Below, in pieces: positions 19,135 through 28,910 of a stretch of 64,000 bases of DNA. The notes under the pieces were generated by a model. The model worked only from the letters and a program-made list of their open reading frames with translations, was not told the origin of the DNA and did not search any database. Origin of the DNA: Cupriavidus consociatus (GTDB taxonomy: Bacteria > Pseudomonadota > Gammaproteobacteria > Burkholderiales > Burkholderiaceae); assembly GCF_017814975.1 (NCBI RefSeq), contig NZ_JAGIQA010000013.1:62001-126000 (forward strand). Direction: 5' to 3'. Numbering within the stretch: the stretch's first letter is position 1; each line of letters begins with the position of its first letter. The position numbers were made by a program, and so were the translations under genes.

Positions 19135-19881
19135 TCAGGGCACCAGGTCGCTGGTGTCCAGGCCCGTGGCCTTCTCGGCCTTCATGCAGGCCTGCTCGCA
19201 CAGTGTCGACAGTTCGTCGTCGAGCTGCGCCATCGGGCGCGGCACATAGCCGAGCCGCAGCGCCGGGGAGAATTTCAGGGTATCGATGAACGCGTCCGCC
19301 ATGCGCTCGGCATTGGCGTCGAGGTCGAAGTCCTCGGGCGAGAACAGCCAGTGCGCCAGCACGCCGCCGATGCTGGCATGGAAGGCGTTGACGGCCAGGT
19401 CCAGGTCGAGGTCCTCCGGCAGCTGGCCGCGCTCGCGCGCCAGGCGCAGGTGCTCGCGGATCTTGACCAGGCCTTCCTTGTGCGACTGGCGCTGCCGCTC
19501 GAAGATGGCGCCGTTGTCCTGCACCATCTCGCACTTGTGGAAGATGATCTCGAATACGCGCCGCAGGCGCGGGTTCACCACGGTCTGGCGCATCACGTAG
19601 GCGCAGATGTCGCGCACGCCGCCAAGCGGGTCTTCCTGGCGCGCGATCCGCTCCGGATCGCACAGCGCTTCCACCGGCAGATGCACGCGGTCGCACATGG
19701 CGGCGAACACATCGCTCTTGTTCTTGAAGTGCCAGTAGATCGCGCCGCGGGTGACCCCCGCCGCCTCGGCGATGTCGGCCAGCGACGGCCGTGCCACGCC
19801 GCGGGCGTGGAACACGGTTTCGGCCGCGTCGAGAATCCGGTGGCGCGTTTCGAGCGCCTCTTCCTTGGTGCGTCTGACCAT
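19135..19881 (-). CDS. TetR-family repressor of the adjacent efflux operon (AcrR/TtgR-like)
   Basis: This 248-residue regulator begins MVRRTKEEALETRHRILDAAE, the classic AcrR/TtgR opening. A helix-turn-helix lies in SLADIAEAAGVTRGAIYWHFKNK near residue 35. The larger C-terminal part is the ligand pocket. The ORF extends 40 residues upstream, but ATG 19881 is where family homology begins. It is divergent from the AcrAB-type operon, and an operator very like that of E. coli AcrR lies between them, so it most likely represses the pump and responds to pump substrates. Confidence 0.9.
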   Translation of the reverse strand: MVRRTKEEALETRHRILDAAETVFHARGVARPSLADIAEAAGVTRGAIYWHFKNKSDVFAAMCDRVHLPVEALCDPERIARQEDPLGGVRDICAYVMRQTVVNPRLRRVFEIIFHKCEMVQDNGAIFERQRQSHKEGLVKIREHLRLARERGQLPEDLDLDLAVNAFHASIGGVLAHWLFSPEDFDLDANAERMADAFIDTLKFSPALRLGYVPRPMAQLDDELSTLCEQACMKAEKATGLDTSDLVP

Positions 19882-20454
19882 TTCTGTCTCATATGCCGGC
19901 GGCGCATGGCCACGGTGGCCACGGTCCGGCGTGTTGAATCTCCCCGGTGCCGCGCAAGGCGCGCGGCGGGTCGTTGTCGTCACATGGCGATGTTGTCGCA
20001 AGCCCTGGGTCCGACAGGACGGCGCGCATCCTAACCCGAGTCGGCGGTTTGCGCCGGATACCGGATCAGGTTTGCCGGCTTTTCGCTGGGATCCGATGGT
20101 TCTTACCGGTTCCGCCCAACGCGATGTGCGTCCGAAAGCCCCTGCTGATGAATCGACTTAACATACATGCTTGAATGTATATATAATACGCGCTCGCCCG
20201 GCTTTCGGCCAGCCGCCCCCTGTGACATAGCCAGCACCCTGGGCGACTCCTTGCGCAGGCCAGCCGGACGGCAATCCAGTCGTCATACAAAAGCCACCGT
20301 TCGTCGCATTCGTCACCGCGTCGACGCGATTTGTGGCTAGCATCACGCGTTTATCCGCTGCAGATATTGCGGCGGGCTGCGTCGTTTCCGCTTTCCTGAG
20401 AAGTCAGGCCGGGGCGTTCGCGGCAGATCTCAAATTGCCATCATGGGGTTATCG
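19882..20454. other. tetR-acrA intergenic control region
   Basis: This 573-base gap has no convincing gene. The proximal half is GC-rich. Around 20150-20190 there is a short AT-rich patch with a promoter and an inverted repeat (annotated separately). The distance from that promoter to the adaptor start gives a leader of about 260 bases, long enough for post-transcriptional control, but I see no clear structured element in it. Confidence 0.6.
20158..20187 (+). promoter_or_regulatory. acrA promoter with AcrR-like operator between -35 and -10
   Basis: TTAACA (20158-20163) and TATAAT (20182-20187) are separated by 18 bases. Between and over them lies the inverted repeat ACATACAT...TGAATGTATATA (20160-20183). 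The E. coli AcrR operator is TACATACATTTG followed by TGAATGTATGTA, so the half-sites are almost identical. A repressor bound here would block RNA polymerase, which fits the divergent TetR gene. Confidence 0.78.
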
Positions 20455-21705
20455 ATGAGGAAGTCCCAACGTATCAGTTGCGTTGCCACCTTTGCAGCCG
20501 CTGCGCTGTCGGCGCTGGCGCTCACTGCCTGCGGCGACAAGAAGGCCGAGGGCGGCGCCCCGCCGCCGCCGGAAGTGGGCGTGGTCACCGTGACGCCGTC
20601 GCCGGTCGCCGTCGTCAATGAACTGCCGGGCCGCCTGGAAGGCGTGCGCACGGCCGAAGTGCGCGCTCGCGTCGAAGGCATCGTGCTGTCGCGCAACTAC
20701 ACCGAGGGCGGCGAAGTGAAGGCCGGCCAGGTGATGTTCCGCATCGACCCGGCGCCTTACCAGGCCGAGCTGTCGTCGGCCCAGGCCGCGCTGCAGCGCG
20801 CCGAGGCCAACGCCGTGTCGGCGCGCCTGAAGTCCGAGCGCTACAAGCCGCTGGTGGCCGTCAACGCGGTCAGCAAGCAGGAATACGACGACGCCGTGGC
20901 CGCCGCCGGCCAGGCCAATGCCGACGTGGCATCGGCCAAGGCCGCCGTGCGCACCGCCCAGATCAACCTGAGCTACACCACCGTGACCGCGCCGATCAGC
21001 GGCCGCGCCGGCCGCGCGCTGGTGACCGAGGGCGCGCTGGTGGGCAAGGGCGAGGCGACCAAGCTGGCGCTGGTGGAGCAGATCGACCCGATGTGGGTCA
21101 CCTTCACCCAGCCGGCTTCGGAAGTCACGCGCCTGCGCCGCGCCATCGAATCGGGCGCCGTCAAGGGCGTCAACGGCGGCGCCAACGTGCACCTGTATGT
21201 GGAAGACGGCCGCGAGTACGAGCACACCGGCAAGCTGCTGTTCTCGGACATGACGGTCGACCCGACCACCGGCGCGATCACGCTGCGCGCGCAGTTCCCC
21301 AACCCGAAGCGTGAGCTGCTGTCCGGCACCTTCGTGCGCGTGAAGATCGAGCAGGGCGTGGACGAGAACGCGCTGACCGTGCCGCAGCGGGCGCTGATCC
21401 GCGGCGCGCAGGGCGCCACCGTGCTGGTGGTGGGTAACGACGGCAAGGTCGCATCGGTGCAAGTCAAGGCACCGCAGGCCGTCGGCGACCGCTGGATCGT
21501 GACCGAGGGCCTGAAGGGCGGCGAAAAGGTGATCGTCGAGGGCCTGCAGAAGGTCAAGGTCGGCGCGCCGGCCAGGCCGGTGCCGTTCGTGCAGGCGGAT
21601 GCCTCGGCACCTGCCGCCACGCCGGCTTCCGCTTCGGCTGCCCCCGCCTCGGCCCCCAACGCCGAGGCCAGGCAGGAAGCGAAGGCCGAGGGCAAGCAAG
21701 GCTGA
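20455..21705 (+). CDS. acrA: AcrA-type RND efflux periplasmic adaptor lipoprotein
   Basis: This 416-residue membrane-fusion protein carries a signal peptide ending ALTAC, so it is lipidated at that cysteine. It has lipoyl halves (EVRARVEGIVLSRNYTEGG and TTVTAPISGRAGRAL) around an alpha-hairpin, then a beta-barrel and an Ala/Pro-rich tail. ATG 20455 has GGGG six bases upstream; an in-frame ATG at 20443 has no ribosome-binding site and adds four residues. It is the first gene of a three-gene tripartite pump operon controlled by the operator upstream. Confidence 0.92.
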   Translation: MRKSQRISCVATFAAAALSALALTACGDKKAEGGAPPPPEVGVVTVTPSPVAVVNELPGRLEGVRTAEVRARVEGIVLSRNYTEGGEVKAGQVMFRIDPAPYQAELSSAQAALQRAEANAVSARLKSERYKPLVAVNAVSKQEYDDAVAAAGQANADVASAKAAVRTAQINLSYTTVTAPISGRAGRALVTEGALVGKGEATKLALVEQIDPMWVTFTQPASEVTRLRRAIESGAVKGVNGGANVHLYVEDGREYEHTGKLLFSDMTVDPTTGAITLRAQFPNPKRELLSGTFVRVKIEQGVDENALTVPQRALIRGAQGATVLVVGNDGKVASVQVKAPQAVGDRWIVTEGLKGGEKVIVEGLQKVKVGAPARPVPFVQADASAPAATPASASAAPASAPNAEARQEAKAEGKQG

Positions 21706-21784
21706 ACACCGCCTTGTGTGCCCCGGCGGCAGCTGAAGCCAGCCGCCGCGGCACACAGGGCTAGACAAAGAGGGAGCCAGTCTT

Positions 21785-24700
21785 ATGGCCAAGTTTTTTA
21801 TCGACCGGCCGGTGTTCGCGTGGGTGCTCGCGCTGATCATCGTGCTGGGCGGGATATTGTCGATCATGCAGTTGCCGATCGCGCAGTACCCGAACATCGC
21901 CCCGCCTACGATCTCGGTCACGGCAACCTATCCGGGTGCGTCGGCCAAGACGCTGGAGGATTCCGTCACTTCGGTGATCGAGCAGGAGCTTAACGGCGCC
22001 CCCAACCTGCTCTACTACAACTCGACCAGCGAATCGACCGGCCTGGCGACGATCACCATCGCGTTCGCGCCGGGTTCCAACGTCGACCTGAACTCGGTCG
22101 AAGTGCAGAACCGCCTCAAGCGCGTGGAAGCGCGCCTGCCGGCGGAAGTGCGCCAGCAGGGCGTGCGCGTGGACAAGGCCGGGAACAACTACATGATGTT
22201 CCTGACCGTGTCGTCCAAGTCCGGCACGGCCAGCGCGATCCAGCTCGGCAACTATGTCTCGGCGCAGGTGATCGACTCGATCCGCCGCGTGCCGGGCGTG
22301 GGCCAGGCCGACCTGTTCGGCACCGAGTACGCCATGCGCATCTGGCTGGACCCGTCCAAGCTGACCGGCTACAACCTGACGCCGCTGGACGTGACCGCCG
22401 CGGTGAGCGAGCAGAACGTGCAGGTCGCCGTGGGCGAACTGGGCGGCACGCCCTCGCCCAAGGGCACCGAGCTGAACGCCACCGTCACCACCGAGAGCCG
22501 GCTGTCCACGCCTGAGCAGTTCGGCAACATCCTGCTGCGCACCAACCCCGACGGTTCGTCGGTGCGCATCAAGGACGTGGGCCGCGTGGAGCTGGGCGGC
22601 GCCGACTACTCGACGCTGGCCCGCACCAACGGCAAGCCCTCGGCGGCCATCGCCATCAAGCTGGCCCCGACCGGCAACGCGCTGGCCACGGCCACCGCGG
22701 TGCGCGCCAAGATGGAAGAGCTGTCGAAGACCTTCCCGGGGGACTACCAGTACTCGGTGCCTTACGACACCTCGGCCTTCGTCAAGATCTCGATCGAGGA
22801 AGTGATCAAGACGCTGCTGGAAGCCGTGGTGCTGGTGTTCCTGGTGATGTACCTGTTCCTGCAGAACTTCCGCGCCACGCTGATCCCGACGCTGGTGGTG
22901 CCGATCGCGCTGCTGGGCACGTTCGGCGCGCTGCTGGCGTTCGGCTTCTCGATCAACGTGCTGACCATGTTCGGCATGGTGCTGGCGATCGGTATCCTGG
23001 TGGACGATGCCATCGTGGTGGTCGAGAACGTCGAGCGGATCATGAGCGAGGAAGGACTCTCGCCACGTGAAGCCACGCGCAAGGCCATGGGCCAGATCAC
23101 CGGCGCCATCGTCGGCATCACGCTGGTGCTGACCGCGGTGTTCATCCCGATGGCATTCTTCTCGGGCTCGGTGGGCAACATCTACCGCCAGTTCTCGCTG
23201 TCGCTGATTGCCTCGATGGCATTCTCGGCGCTGCTGGCGCTGACGCTGACCCCGGCGCTGTGCGCGACGCTGCTCAAGCCCGTGGAAGCCGGCCACCACC
23301 ATGAGAAGAAGGGTTTCTTCGGCTGGTTCAACCGCACCTTCGCGCGCGCCTCGACCAGCTACCAGGGCGTAGTGGCGCGCATCCTCAAGCGCACCGGCCG
23401 ATACCTGATCATCTACGCGCTGATCATCCTCGGCGTGGTGGTGCTGTTCAAGCGCCTGCCGTCGTCGTTCCTGCCCGATGAAGACCAGGGCTACATGATC
23501 ACCGTGGTGCAGCTGCCCAACGGCGCGACCCAGGACCGTACCATCGGCGTGCTCAAACAGATCGAGGACTACTACCTGCAGAAGGAAAGCAAGGTGGTGG
23601 ACCAGATGATCACGGTGGCGGGCTTCTCCTTCTTCGGCCGCGGCCAGAACGGCGGTATCGCGTTCGTGCGCCTGAAGGACTGGAAGGAACGCACCGGCGA
23701 GGGCGAGAACGCGCAGGCGCTGGTCGGCCGTGCCTTCGGCGCGCTGTCGTTCATCAAGGACGCGATCATCTTCCCGCTCAACCCGCCGGCGATTTCCGAG
23801 CTGGGCAACTCCTCCGGCTTTGACTTCCGCCTGCAGGACCGCACCGGCCAGGGTCACGCCAAGCTGATGGAAGCGCGCAACATGATGCTCGGCATGGCCG
23901 CGCAGAACCCGGTGCTGATGGGCGTGCGCCCCGAAGGCCAGGAAGACGCGCCGCAGCTGCAGATCGACATCGACCGCGAGAAGGCGCGTGCGCTGGGCGT
24001 GTCGGTGGCCGAGATCAATTCGACGCTGTCGATCGCGTTCGGCTCCAGCTACGTCAACGACTTCATCTATGAAGGCCGGGTGCGCAAGGTGATCGTGCAG
24101 GCCGAGGGCGCCGACCGCCGCCTGCCGGACGACCTGACCAAGCTGCGCGTGAAGAACAGCAACGGCGACATGGTGGCGTTCGCGGCGTTCGCGACTTCCA
24201 AGTGGATCATGGGCTCGCCGCGCCTGGAGCGCTACAACGGCATGCCGGCGGTGAAGATCGCGGGCCAGGCCGCGCCGGGACGCAGTACCGGCGAAGCCAT
24301 GCGCGCGATGGAAGAGAACTTCGCCAAGCTGCCGCCGGGCTTCGGCTTCGAGTGGTCGGGCCAGTCGTATGAAGAGCGCCTGGCCGGCTCGCAGGAACCG
24401 ATCCTGTACACGCTGTCGCTGATCATCGTGTTCCTGTGCCTGGCCGCGCTGTATGAAAGCTGGTCGATCCCGTTCTCGGTGCTGCTGGTGGTGCCGCTGG
24501 GCGTGCTCGGCGCGCTGCTCGGCGTGACGCTGCGCGGCATGCCTAACGATGTGTACTTCAAGGTGGGCCTGATCGCCACGATTGGCCTGTCGGCGAAGAA
24601 CGCCATCCTGATCGTGGAATTCGCCAAGGACCTGCAGGCGCAAGGCAAGGGCCTGATCGAATCCACGCTGGAAGCGGTGCACCTGCGCTTCCGCCCGATC

Positions 24701-24937
24701 CTGATGACGTCGATGGCGTTCATCCTGGGCGTGCTGCCGCTGGCGATCGCCACCGGCGCCGGCTCGGGCAGCCAGCGCGCGATTGGTACCGGCGTGATGG
24801 GCGGGATGATCACGGCCACGGTGCTGGCGATCTTCCTGGTGCCGGTCTTCTTCGTCGTGGTGCGCAAGCGCTTCAAGGGCAGCGAGCGCCAGCGCATGCT
24901 GGACAAGAAGTGGCATGACCCGCAAGAGGAAATCTGA
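21785..24937 (+). CDS. acrB: AcrB-type RND multidrug efflux pump
   Basis: This 1050-residue proton-driven multidrug transporter is full length for AcrB. The N-terminus [19 protein letters not shown] is the HAE1 signature, and the TM4 relay [18 protein letters not shown] carries the two essential aspartates. It has two homologous halves with large periplasmic drug-binding loops. The stop is one base before the outer-membrane channel start. It likely forms trimers with the upstream adaptor and downstream channel and exports antibiotics, solvents or similar amphiphiles. Confidence 0.95.
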   Translation: MAKFFIDRPVFAWVLALIIVLGGILSIMQLPIAQYPNIAPPTISVTATYPGASAKTLEDSVTSVIEQELNGAPNLLYYNSTSESTGLATITIAFAPGSNVDLNSVEVQNRLKRVEARLPAEVRQQGVRVDKAGNNYMMFLTVSSKSGTASAIQLGNYVSAQVIDSIRRVPGVGQADLFGTEYAMRIWLDPSKLTGYNLTPLDVTAAVSEQNVQVAVGELGGTPSPKGTELNATVTTESRLSTPEQFGNILLRTNPDGSSVRIKDVGRVELGGADYSTLARTNGKPSAAIAIKLAPTGNALATATAVRAKMEELSKTFPGDYQYSVPYDTSAFVKISIEEVIKTLLEAVVLVFLVMYLFLQNFRATLIPTLVVPIALLGTFGALLAFGFSINVLTMFGMVLAIGILVDDAIVVVENVERIMSEEGLSPREATRKAMGQITGAIVGITLVLTAVFIPMAFFSGSVGNIYRQFSLSLIASMAFSALLALTLTPALCATLLKPVEAGHHHEKKGFFGWFNRTFARASTSYQGVVARILKRTGRYLIIYALIILGVVVLFKRLPSSFLPDEDQGYMITVVQLPNGATQDRTIGVLKQIEDYYLQKESKVVDQMITVAGFSFFGRGQNGGIAFVRLKDWKERTGEGENAQALVGRAFGALSFIKDAIIFPLNPPAISELGNSSGFDFRLQDRTGQGHAKLMEARNMMLGMAAQNPVLMGVRPEGQEDAPQLQIDIDREKARALGVSVAEINSTLSIAFGSSYVNDFIYEGRVRKVIVQAEGADRRLPDDLTKLRVKNSNGDMVAFAAFATSKWIMGSPRLERYNGMPAVKIAGQAAPGRSTGEAMRAMEENFAKLPPGFGFEWSGQSYEERLAGSQEPILYTLSLIIVFLCLAALYESWSIPFSVLLVVPLGVLGALLGVTLRGMPNDVYFKVGLIATIGLSAKNAILIVEFAKDLQAQGKGLIESTLEAVHLRFRPILMTSMAFILGVLPLAIATGAGSGSQRAIGTGVMGGMITATVLAIFLVPVFFVVVRKRFKGSERQRMLDKKWHDPQEEI

Positions 24938-24938
24938 C

Positions 24939-26426
24939 ATGACCAAGACCCTGACCACACTGCTGCTGGTGGCCGGCGTTCTGAGCGGCTGCACCCTGGC
25001 GCCCAAGTATGAGCGCCCCGCCCCGCCGGTGGCCGGCAGCTTTCCGGTGGCACCGGAGGGCTACGCCACCGCCGAGGTGACGAGCGGCGAGACCCGCCGC
25101 GCGACCGACATCGGCTGGCGCGAGTTCTTCCGCGACCCGCGCCTGCAGGCGCTGATCGCCACCTCGCTGGATAACAACCGCGACCTGCGCCAGGCCGCGC
25201 TGCGCATCGAGGAAGCGCGCGCCACCTACCAGGTGCAGCGCGCCGACCTGCTGCCCACGATCAATGTGGAAGGCGGCTACACCCGCGCCCGTACCACGCC
25301 GGCCGAAGCGGCCACCGTGCTGGGCCAGCCGGGAGTGACCGAGGTCTACCGCGTCGGCCTGGGCATCTCGTCGTACGAGCTCGATTTCTTCGGGCGCGTG
25401 CGCAGCCTGTCCAATGCCGCGCTGGCGCAGTACTTCGCCACCGAAGAAGCGCACCGCTCGGCGTATATCTCGCTGGTGTCGGAAGTCGCCAAGGCCTACC
25501 TGGCCGAGCGCTCCTTTGCCGAGCAGTACGAGCTGGCGCGCAATACGCTGCAGGCGCGCGAAAGCACCTACGGCCTGGCCAAGAAGCGTTTTGACGCCGG
25601 CGCCACCTCGGCGCTGGACCTGCGTGACAACGAGTCACTGGTGGCGCAGGCACGCGTCTCCGCGGCGCAGCTGGCACGCCAGCGCGCCCAGGCGCAGAAC
25701 GCGCTCGAAGTGCTGGTGGGCAAGCCCATCGGCACCATCGAGAACTTGCCGGAGCCGATGCGGCTGTCGGACGAGCGCATCATCAGCGATATCCCGGCGG
25801 GCCTGCCGTCGGAGCTGCTGGAGCAGCGTCCCGACATCCGCCAGGCCGAGCAGCTGCTGCTGTCGGCCAACGCCAATATCGGCGCGGCGCGGGCGGCGTT
25901 CTTCCCGCGCATCTCGCTGACCACCAGCGTGGGCACCATCAGCCCGACCTTCTCCGGGCTGTTCGATGCCGGCACGCGCGCATGGTCGTTCGCGCCGCAG
26001 CTGACGCTGCCGATCTTCGACTATGGCCGCAACCTGTCGAACCTGGACTTGGCCAACGTGCGCAAGAACATCCAGATCGCCAACTACGAGAAGACCATCC
26101 AGACGGCCTTCGCGGAAGTGGCGGATGCACTGGTGGCGCGCGGCACGCTGGAAGACCAGGTCACGGGGCAGGAACAGGTGCGCGATGCCGAAGCCGCTCG
26201 CTACGAGCTGTCGCGCCTGCGCTTCCGCACCGGCGTGGCCAGCTACCTGGACGAGCTCGATGCGCAGCGCCAGCTGTTCACCGCGGAGCAGGCGCTGATC
26301 CAGGCGCGGCAGCTGCGGCTGAACAACGCGATCGACCTGTATCGCGCGCTGGGTGGCGGGTTGAAGGCGGACAGCGCGGTGGCGCAGCAGGCGGCGCCGG
26401 CGGGGCAGCAACCGGTGACGCAGTAA
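24939..26426 (+). CDS. NodT/OprM-family outer-membrane efflux lipoprotein
   Basis: This 495-residue outer-membrane channel has signal VAGVLSGCT, so it is lipidated. The two repeated TolC-type halves are recognisable from DNNRDLRQAALRIEEARATY near residue 80 and FPRISLTTSVG with the second repeat later. It should form the trimeric exit duct of the AcrAB-like pump. ATG 24939 has AGAGGA upstream; the frame opens 24 bases earlier inside acrB. A repeat hairpin and a strong terminator follow. Confidence 0.93.
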   Translation: MTKTLTTLLLVAGVLSGCTLAPKYERPAPPVAGSFPVAPEGYATAEVTSGETRRATDIGWREFFRDPRLQALIATSLDNNRDLRQAALRIEEARATYQVQRADLLPTINVEGGYTRARTTPAEAATVLGQPGVTEVYRVGLGISSYELDFFGRVRSLSNAALAQYFATEEAHRSAYISLVSEVAKAYLAERSFAEQYELARNTLQARESTYGLAKKRFDAGATSALDLRDNESLVAQARVSAAQLARQRAQAQNALEVLVGKPIGTIENLPEPMRLSDERIISDIPAGLPSELLEQRPDIRQAEQLLLSANANIGAARAAFFPRISLTTSVGTISPTFSGLFDAGTRAWSFAPQLTLPIFDYGRNLSNLDLANVRKNIQIANYEKTIQTAFAEVADALVARGTLEDQVTGQEQVRDAEAARYELSRLRFRTGVASYLDELDAQRQLFTAEQALIQARQLRLNNAIDLYRALGGGLKADSAVAQQAAPAGQQPVTQ

Positions 26427-26450
26427 CGCAGCATCGCCTGCCGAGGGTGT

Positions 26451-26480
26451 GCTCCCTCTCCCGCTTGCGGGAGAGGGAGC
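26451..26480. repeat. Intergenic hairpin, repeat copy 2
   Basis: GCTCCCTCTCCCGC, TT and GCGGGAGAGGGAGC form a perfect 14-bp stem. The central 28 bases are identical to the copy at 15513, though the surrounding genes are unrelated. It lies 25 bases past the efflux channel stop, before the terminator. Confidence 0.7.
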
Positions 26481-26501
26481 AAACAGTCGGCGGTTCAAGC
26501 G

Positions 26502-26537
26502 AAAAAAACCAGTGGCACACCGCCACTGGTTTTTTTT
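26502..26537. terminator. Bidirectional intrinsic terminator
   Basis: AAAAAAACCAGTGGC (26502-26516), a five-base loop and GCCACTGGTTTTTTT form a perfect stem with an A tract on one side and a T tract on the other. It ends the efflux operon on the plus strand and the convergent GMC operon on the minus strand. Confidence 0.9.
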
Positions 26538-26564
26538 CACCTGCACCGCAGCGGCGCTGATCCA

Positions 26565-28160
26565 TCATGTCGTGATATTTCGTGCCAGCGCCTCTGCATT
26601 CTGTGCCGTCAGCGCGAACACTGACAGCTGGGGATTGGCCCCCACGCTGGTGGGAAAGACCGAGCCATCGAACACCGACAGGTTGGCCAGCTGGTGGTGG
26701 CGCCCATGGCTGTCCACTACGCCGCGGCGGGCGTCGTCGCTCATGCCGCAGCCGCCCATCAGGTGCGCGGTGAACAGCGCCGTGCGGAACGGCTTGAGCG
26801 GCAGCCTGGCGATCGCGTCGCGTGCTTCGGGCCAGCTGCGGTAGTCGGTGGCATCCAGGTGGGCTGGCCGCACCTTGACCGCGCCCGCGGCGAACTGCGC
26901 CTGCGCCATGCTCAGCCATGCGCGGCGCACGCCGTCCCAGGCGTAGTCGCTCATCTCATAGTCGAGCAGCGGGCTGCCGTCGGCGGCCAGCCGCACGCGC
27001 CCGCCCTCGCTCTGTAGCACGAAGCCATCGCGCAGCAGCGCCAGCATGGCGTTGGTGTTGGGCAACTGCGCGATATCGCGCCGCAGTGCGTCGCCGACGC
27101 CGTTGAGCACGCCGGCGCTGATGCCGGGGAACAGCGGCGGCACTTCCAGCTTGTAGCCCATCGGGCCGGTGGCGCCGTTGGCCCACTGGAAGTGGTCGGA
27201 GGCGACCGATTGCGGCGCGCCATAATAGGGATCGATTTTCTCCGGCATGACGGCGATACTGATATTCACCGGATGGATGAAAGTGCGCACGCCCAGCCGT
27301 CCATGCGGATCCGGCACGCGCGAGCGCAGCAGCAGCCCCGGCGTGTTGATGGCGCCGCCGGCGACGACCACGTGCCGCGCGCGCACGGTCACGCCCACGC
27401 CGGTGGGCATGCGGCCATCGGCACCGAGCGCTTCGCCGATGACCGATTGCACGCGCTGCCCGTCGTGTTCGAGCGTGCGTACCCGCACCCGGTGCACCAG
27501 CGTCGCGCCGGCCGCCAGCGCCGCCGGGATGGTCGATACCAGCATCGACTGCTTGGCATTGACCGGGCAGCCGAAGCCGCAATAGCCGGAGTTCCAGCAG
27601 CCCTTCACGTTGCGCGGGATGACGTGCCACTCCCAGCCCAGCTTTTCGCAGCCGCGGCGCAGCACGTCGTTGTTGGGATTGGGCGCCATGGCCCAGGGTG
27701 CGATGCCCAGGCGCGCTTCCACCTGCGCGAACCACGGCGCCATGTCAGCCTCGCCGTGGCCGCTGACGGCGTGGTGCCCGGCCCAGTGCGCCAGCGTCTG
27801 CGGCGGTGTACGGAAGCTGGACGACCAGTTCACCGTGGTGCTGCCGCCGACGGCGCGGCCCTGCAGGATGGCGATGGCGCCATCGGCAGTGGTGCGCGCC
27901 GCGGCCTCCTGGTACAGCTCGCGGTAGGCACGGTTCTCGTCCATGTCGCGGAAGCTGTCGGAGGTGCGCAGCGCGCCTTCTTCCAGCAGCACCACGCGCA
28001 GTCCGGCGCGGCTCAGCGTTTCGGCGCTGATGCCGCCGCCCGCGCCGCTGCCGACGATGACAACGTCCGCGTCGAGCGTGCGGGAGGCGGCGAAGGTGGC
28101 CGCATCCAGCACCTTCCAGCCGGCGGCGATGCCGGCGTCGTAGAGATTGTCGATGGCCAT
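26565..28160 (-). CDS. GMC-family FAD-dependent oxidoreductase
   Basis: This 531-residue flavoenzyme of the glucose-methanol-choline family has VVIVGSGAGGGISAETL near residue 25 for FAD, LQGRAVGGSTTVNWS near 100 as the GMC signature region, and a C-terminal GGCGMSDDARRGVVDSHGR with VFDGSVFPTSVGANP holding the active-site area. Cysteine-rich CWNSGYCGFGC near residue 190 occurs in long-chain alcohol oxidase and membrane gluconate/sorbitol-dehydrogenase-like members. It has no signal peptide; the upstream Tat-targeted subunit, 8 bases away, could carry it to the periplasm. The substrate is unknown. Confidence 0.85.
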   Translation of the reverse strand: MAIDNLYDAGIAAGWKVLDAATFAASRTLDADVVIVGSGAGGGISAETLSRAGLRVVLLEEGALRTSDSFRDMDENRAYRELYQEAAARTTADGAIAILQGRAVGGSTTVNWSSSFRTPPQTLAHWAGHHAVSGHGEADMAPWFAQVEARLGIAPWAMAPNPNNDVLRRGCEKLGWEWHVIPRNVKGCWNSGYCGFGCPVNAKQSMLVSTIPAALAAGATLVHRVRVRTLEHDGQRVQSVIGEALGADGRMPTGVGVTVRARHVVVAGGAINTPGLLLRSRVPDPHGRLGVRTFIHPVNISIAVMPEKIDPYYGAPQSVASDHFQWANGATGPMGYKLEVPPLFPGISAGVLNGVGDALRRDIAQLPNTNAMLALLRDGFVLQSEGGRVRLAADGSPLLDYEMSDYAWDGVRRAWLSMAQAQFAAGAVKVRPAHLDATDYRSWPEARDAIARLPLKPFRTALFTAHLMGGCGMSDDARRGVVDSHGRHHQLANLSVFDGSVFPTSVGANPQLSVFALTAQNAEALARNITT

Positions 28161-28168
28161 GTCGGGGT

Positions 28169-28783
28169 TCAGGCGTGCAGCGCCTTGTAGACCGGCGCAT
28201 TGGGGCCGGGATAGCCGCTGCCCGCCCAGGCGGCAGGCAGCACGTAATAGCTCACGCTGGCGAGCTTGACCAGCACCACCGCGCCGGCATTGAGCGTGGC
28301 CAGCCGGCTGGCGCGCCAGCGTTCCAGGAAGGCCTGGACCTGCGCCGGCGTGGTGGCGTTCCAGGGCTGGCGGATGCCGGCCAGCGCCCAGCGCAGCGGC
28401 GTGCTGGCGAGCAGGCCGAACAGCTTGCGCAGCTCGGCCTGCGCACCGGCGTTCATCGCGGCGCAGCTGGTGTCGATATTGCGCAGCGTCTCCTGCACCA
28501 GGGCCTCGCGCCGCGGCGGCGGCGCCTCGGCAAGTTCGGTGACGACGGCCGGCAGCAGCGCGCGGAACATGGCCACGTCGTCGGGCCGAAGCCAGGCCAT
28601 GCCGGCCTGCGGCGCGGCATCGGCCGCACTGCAGCCGGCCAGCGACGGCACCAGCGCGGCACACGCCAGCGCGGCCGAGAAGCCAAGTCCGACCTTGAGG
28701 AAGCCGCGGCGCGACAGCGCGTGCAGCGCCTCGGCGCCGGCATCTGCGCCCCGTTGCGGCGCAGGTTGGGAATGCGGGGGCAT
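28169..28783 (-). CDS. Tat-exported small subunit, gluconate 2-dehydrogenase subunit 3-like
   Basis: This 204-residue protein has a twin-arginine signal LSRRGFLKVG near residue 23 followed by a hydrophobic core and SLAGCS. Downstream, DDVAMFRALLPAVV resembles gluconate 2-dehydrogenase subunit 3 proteins, which pair with GMC catalytic subunits and sometimes haem c subunits. It precedes the GMC gene in an operon. I infer a hitchhiker role: folding with the flavoprotein in the cytoplasm and exporting both. No cytochrome subunit is adjacent. Confidence 0.8.
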   Translation of the reverse strand: MPPHSQPAPQRGADAGAEALHALSRRGFLKVGLGFSAALACAALVPSLAGCSAADAAPQAGMAWLRPDDVAMFRALLPAVVTELAEAPPPRREALVQETLRNIDTSCAAMNAGAQAELRKLFGLLASTPLRWALAGIRQPWNATTPAQVQAFLERWRASRLATLNAGAVVLVKLASVSYYVLPAAWAGSGYPGPNAPVYKALHA

Positions 28784-28910
28784 GTGGTCTCCTGTGCGTC
28801 GGTGATGTTGTCAGGGCGGGATGTCAGGCCGGGATCCGCCCGCATTGACGCTACCTGTAGTTTGGATAAAGATCGGTGCCCCGTCTTGATTTCGCATGAC
28901 AGGTGATTTG

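Noticed and set aside
21761..25006. A 1081-codon open frame on the minus strand opposite the AcrB-type pump gene
   Set aside because: The protein is an Arg/His/Gln-rich mirror of the pump in a GC-rich gene with no ribosome-binding site and no domain. It is a third-position GC artefact.
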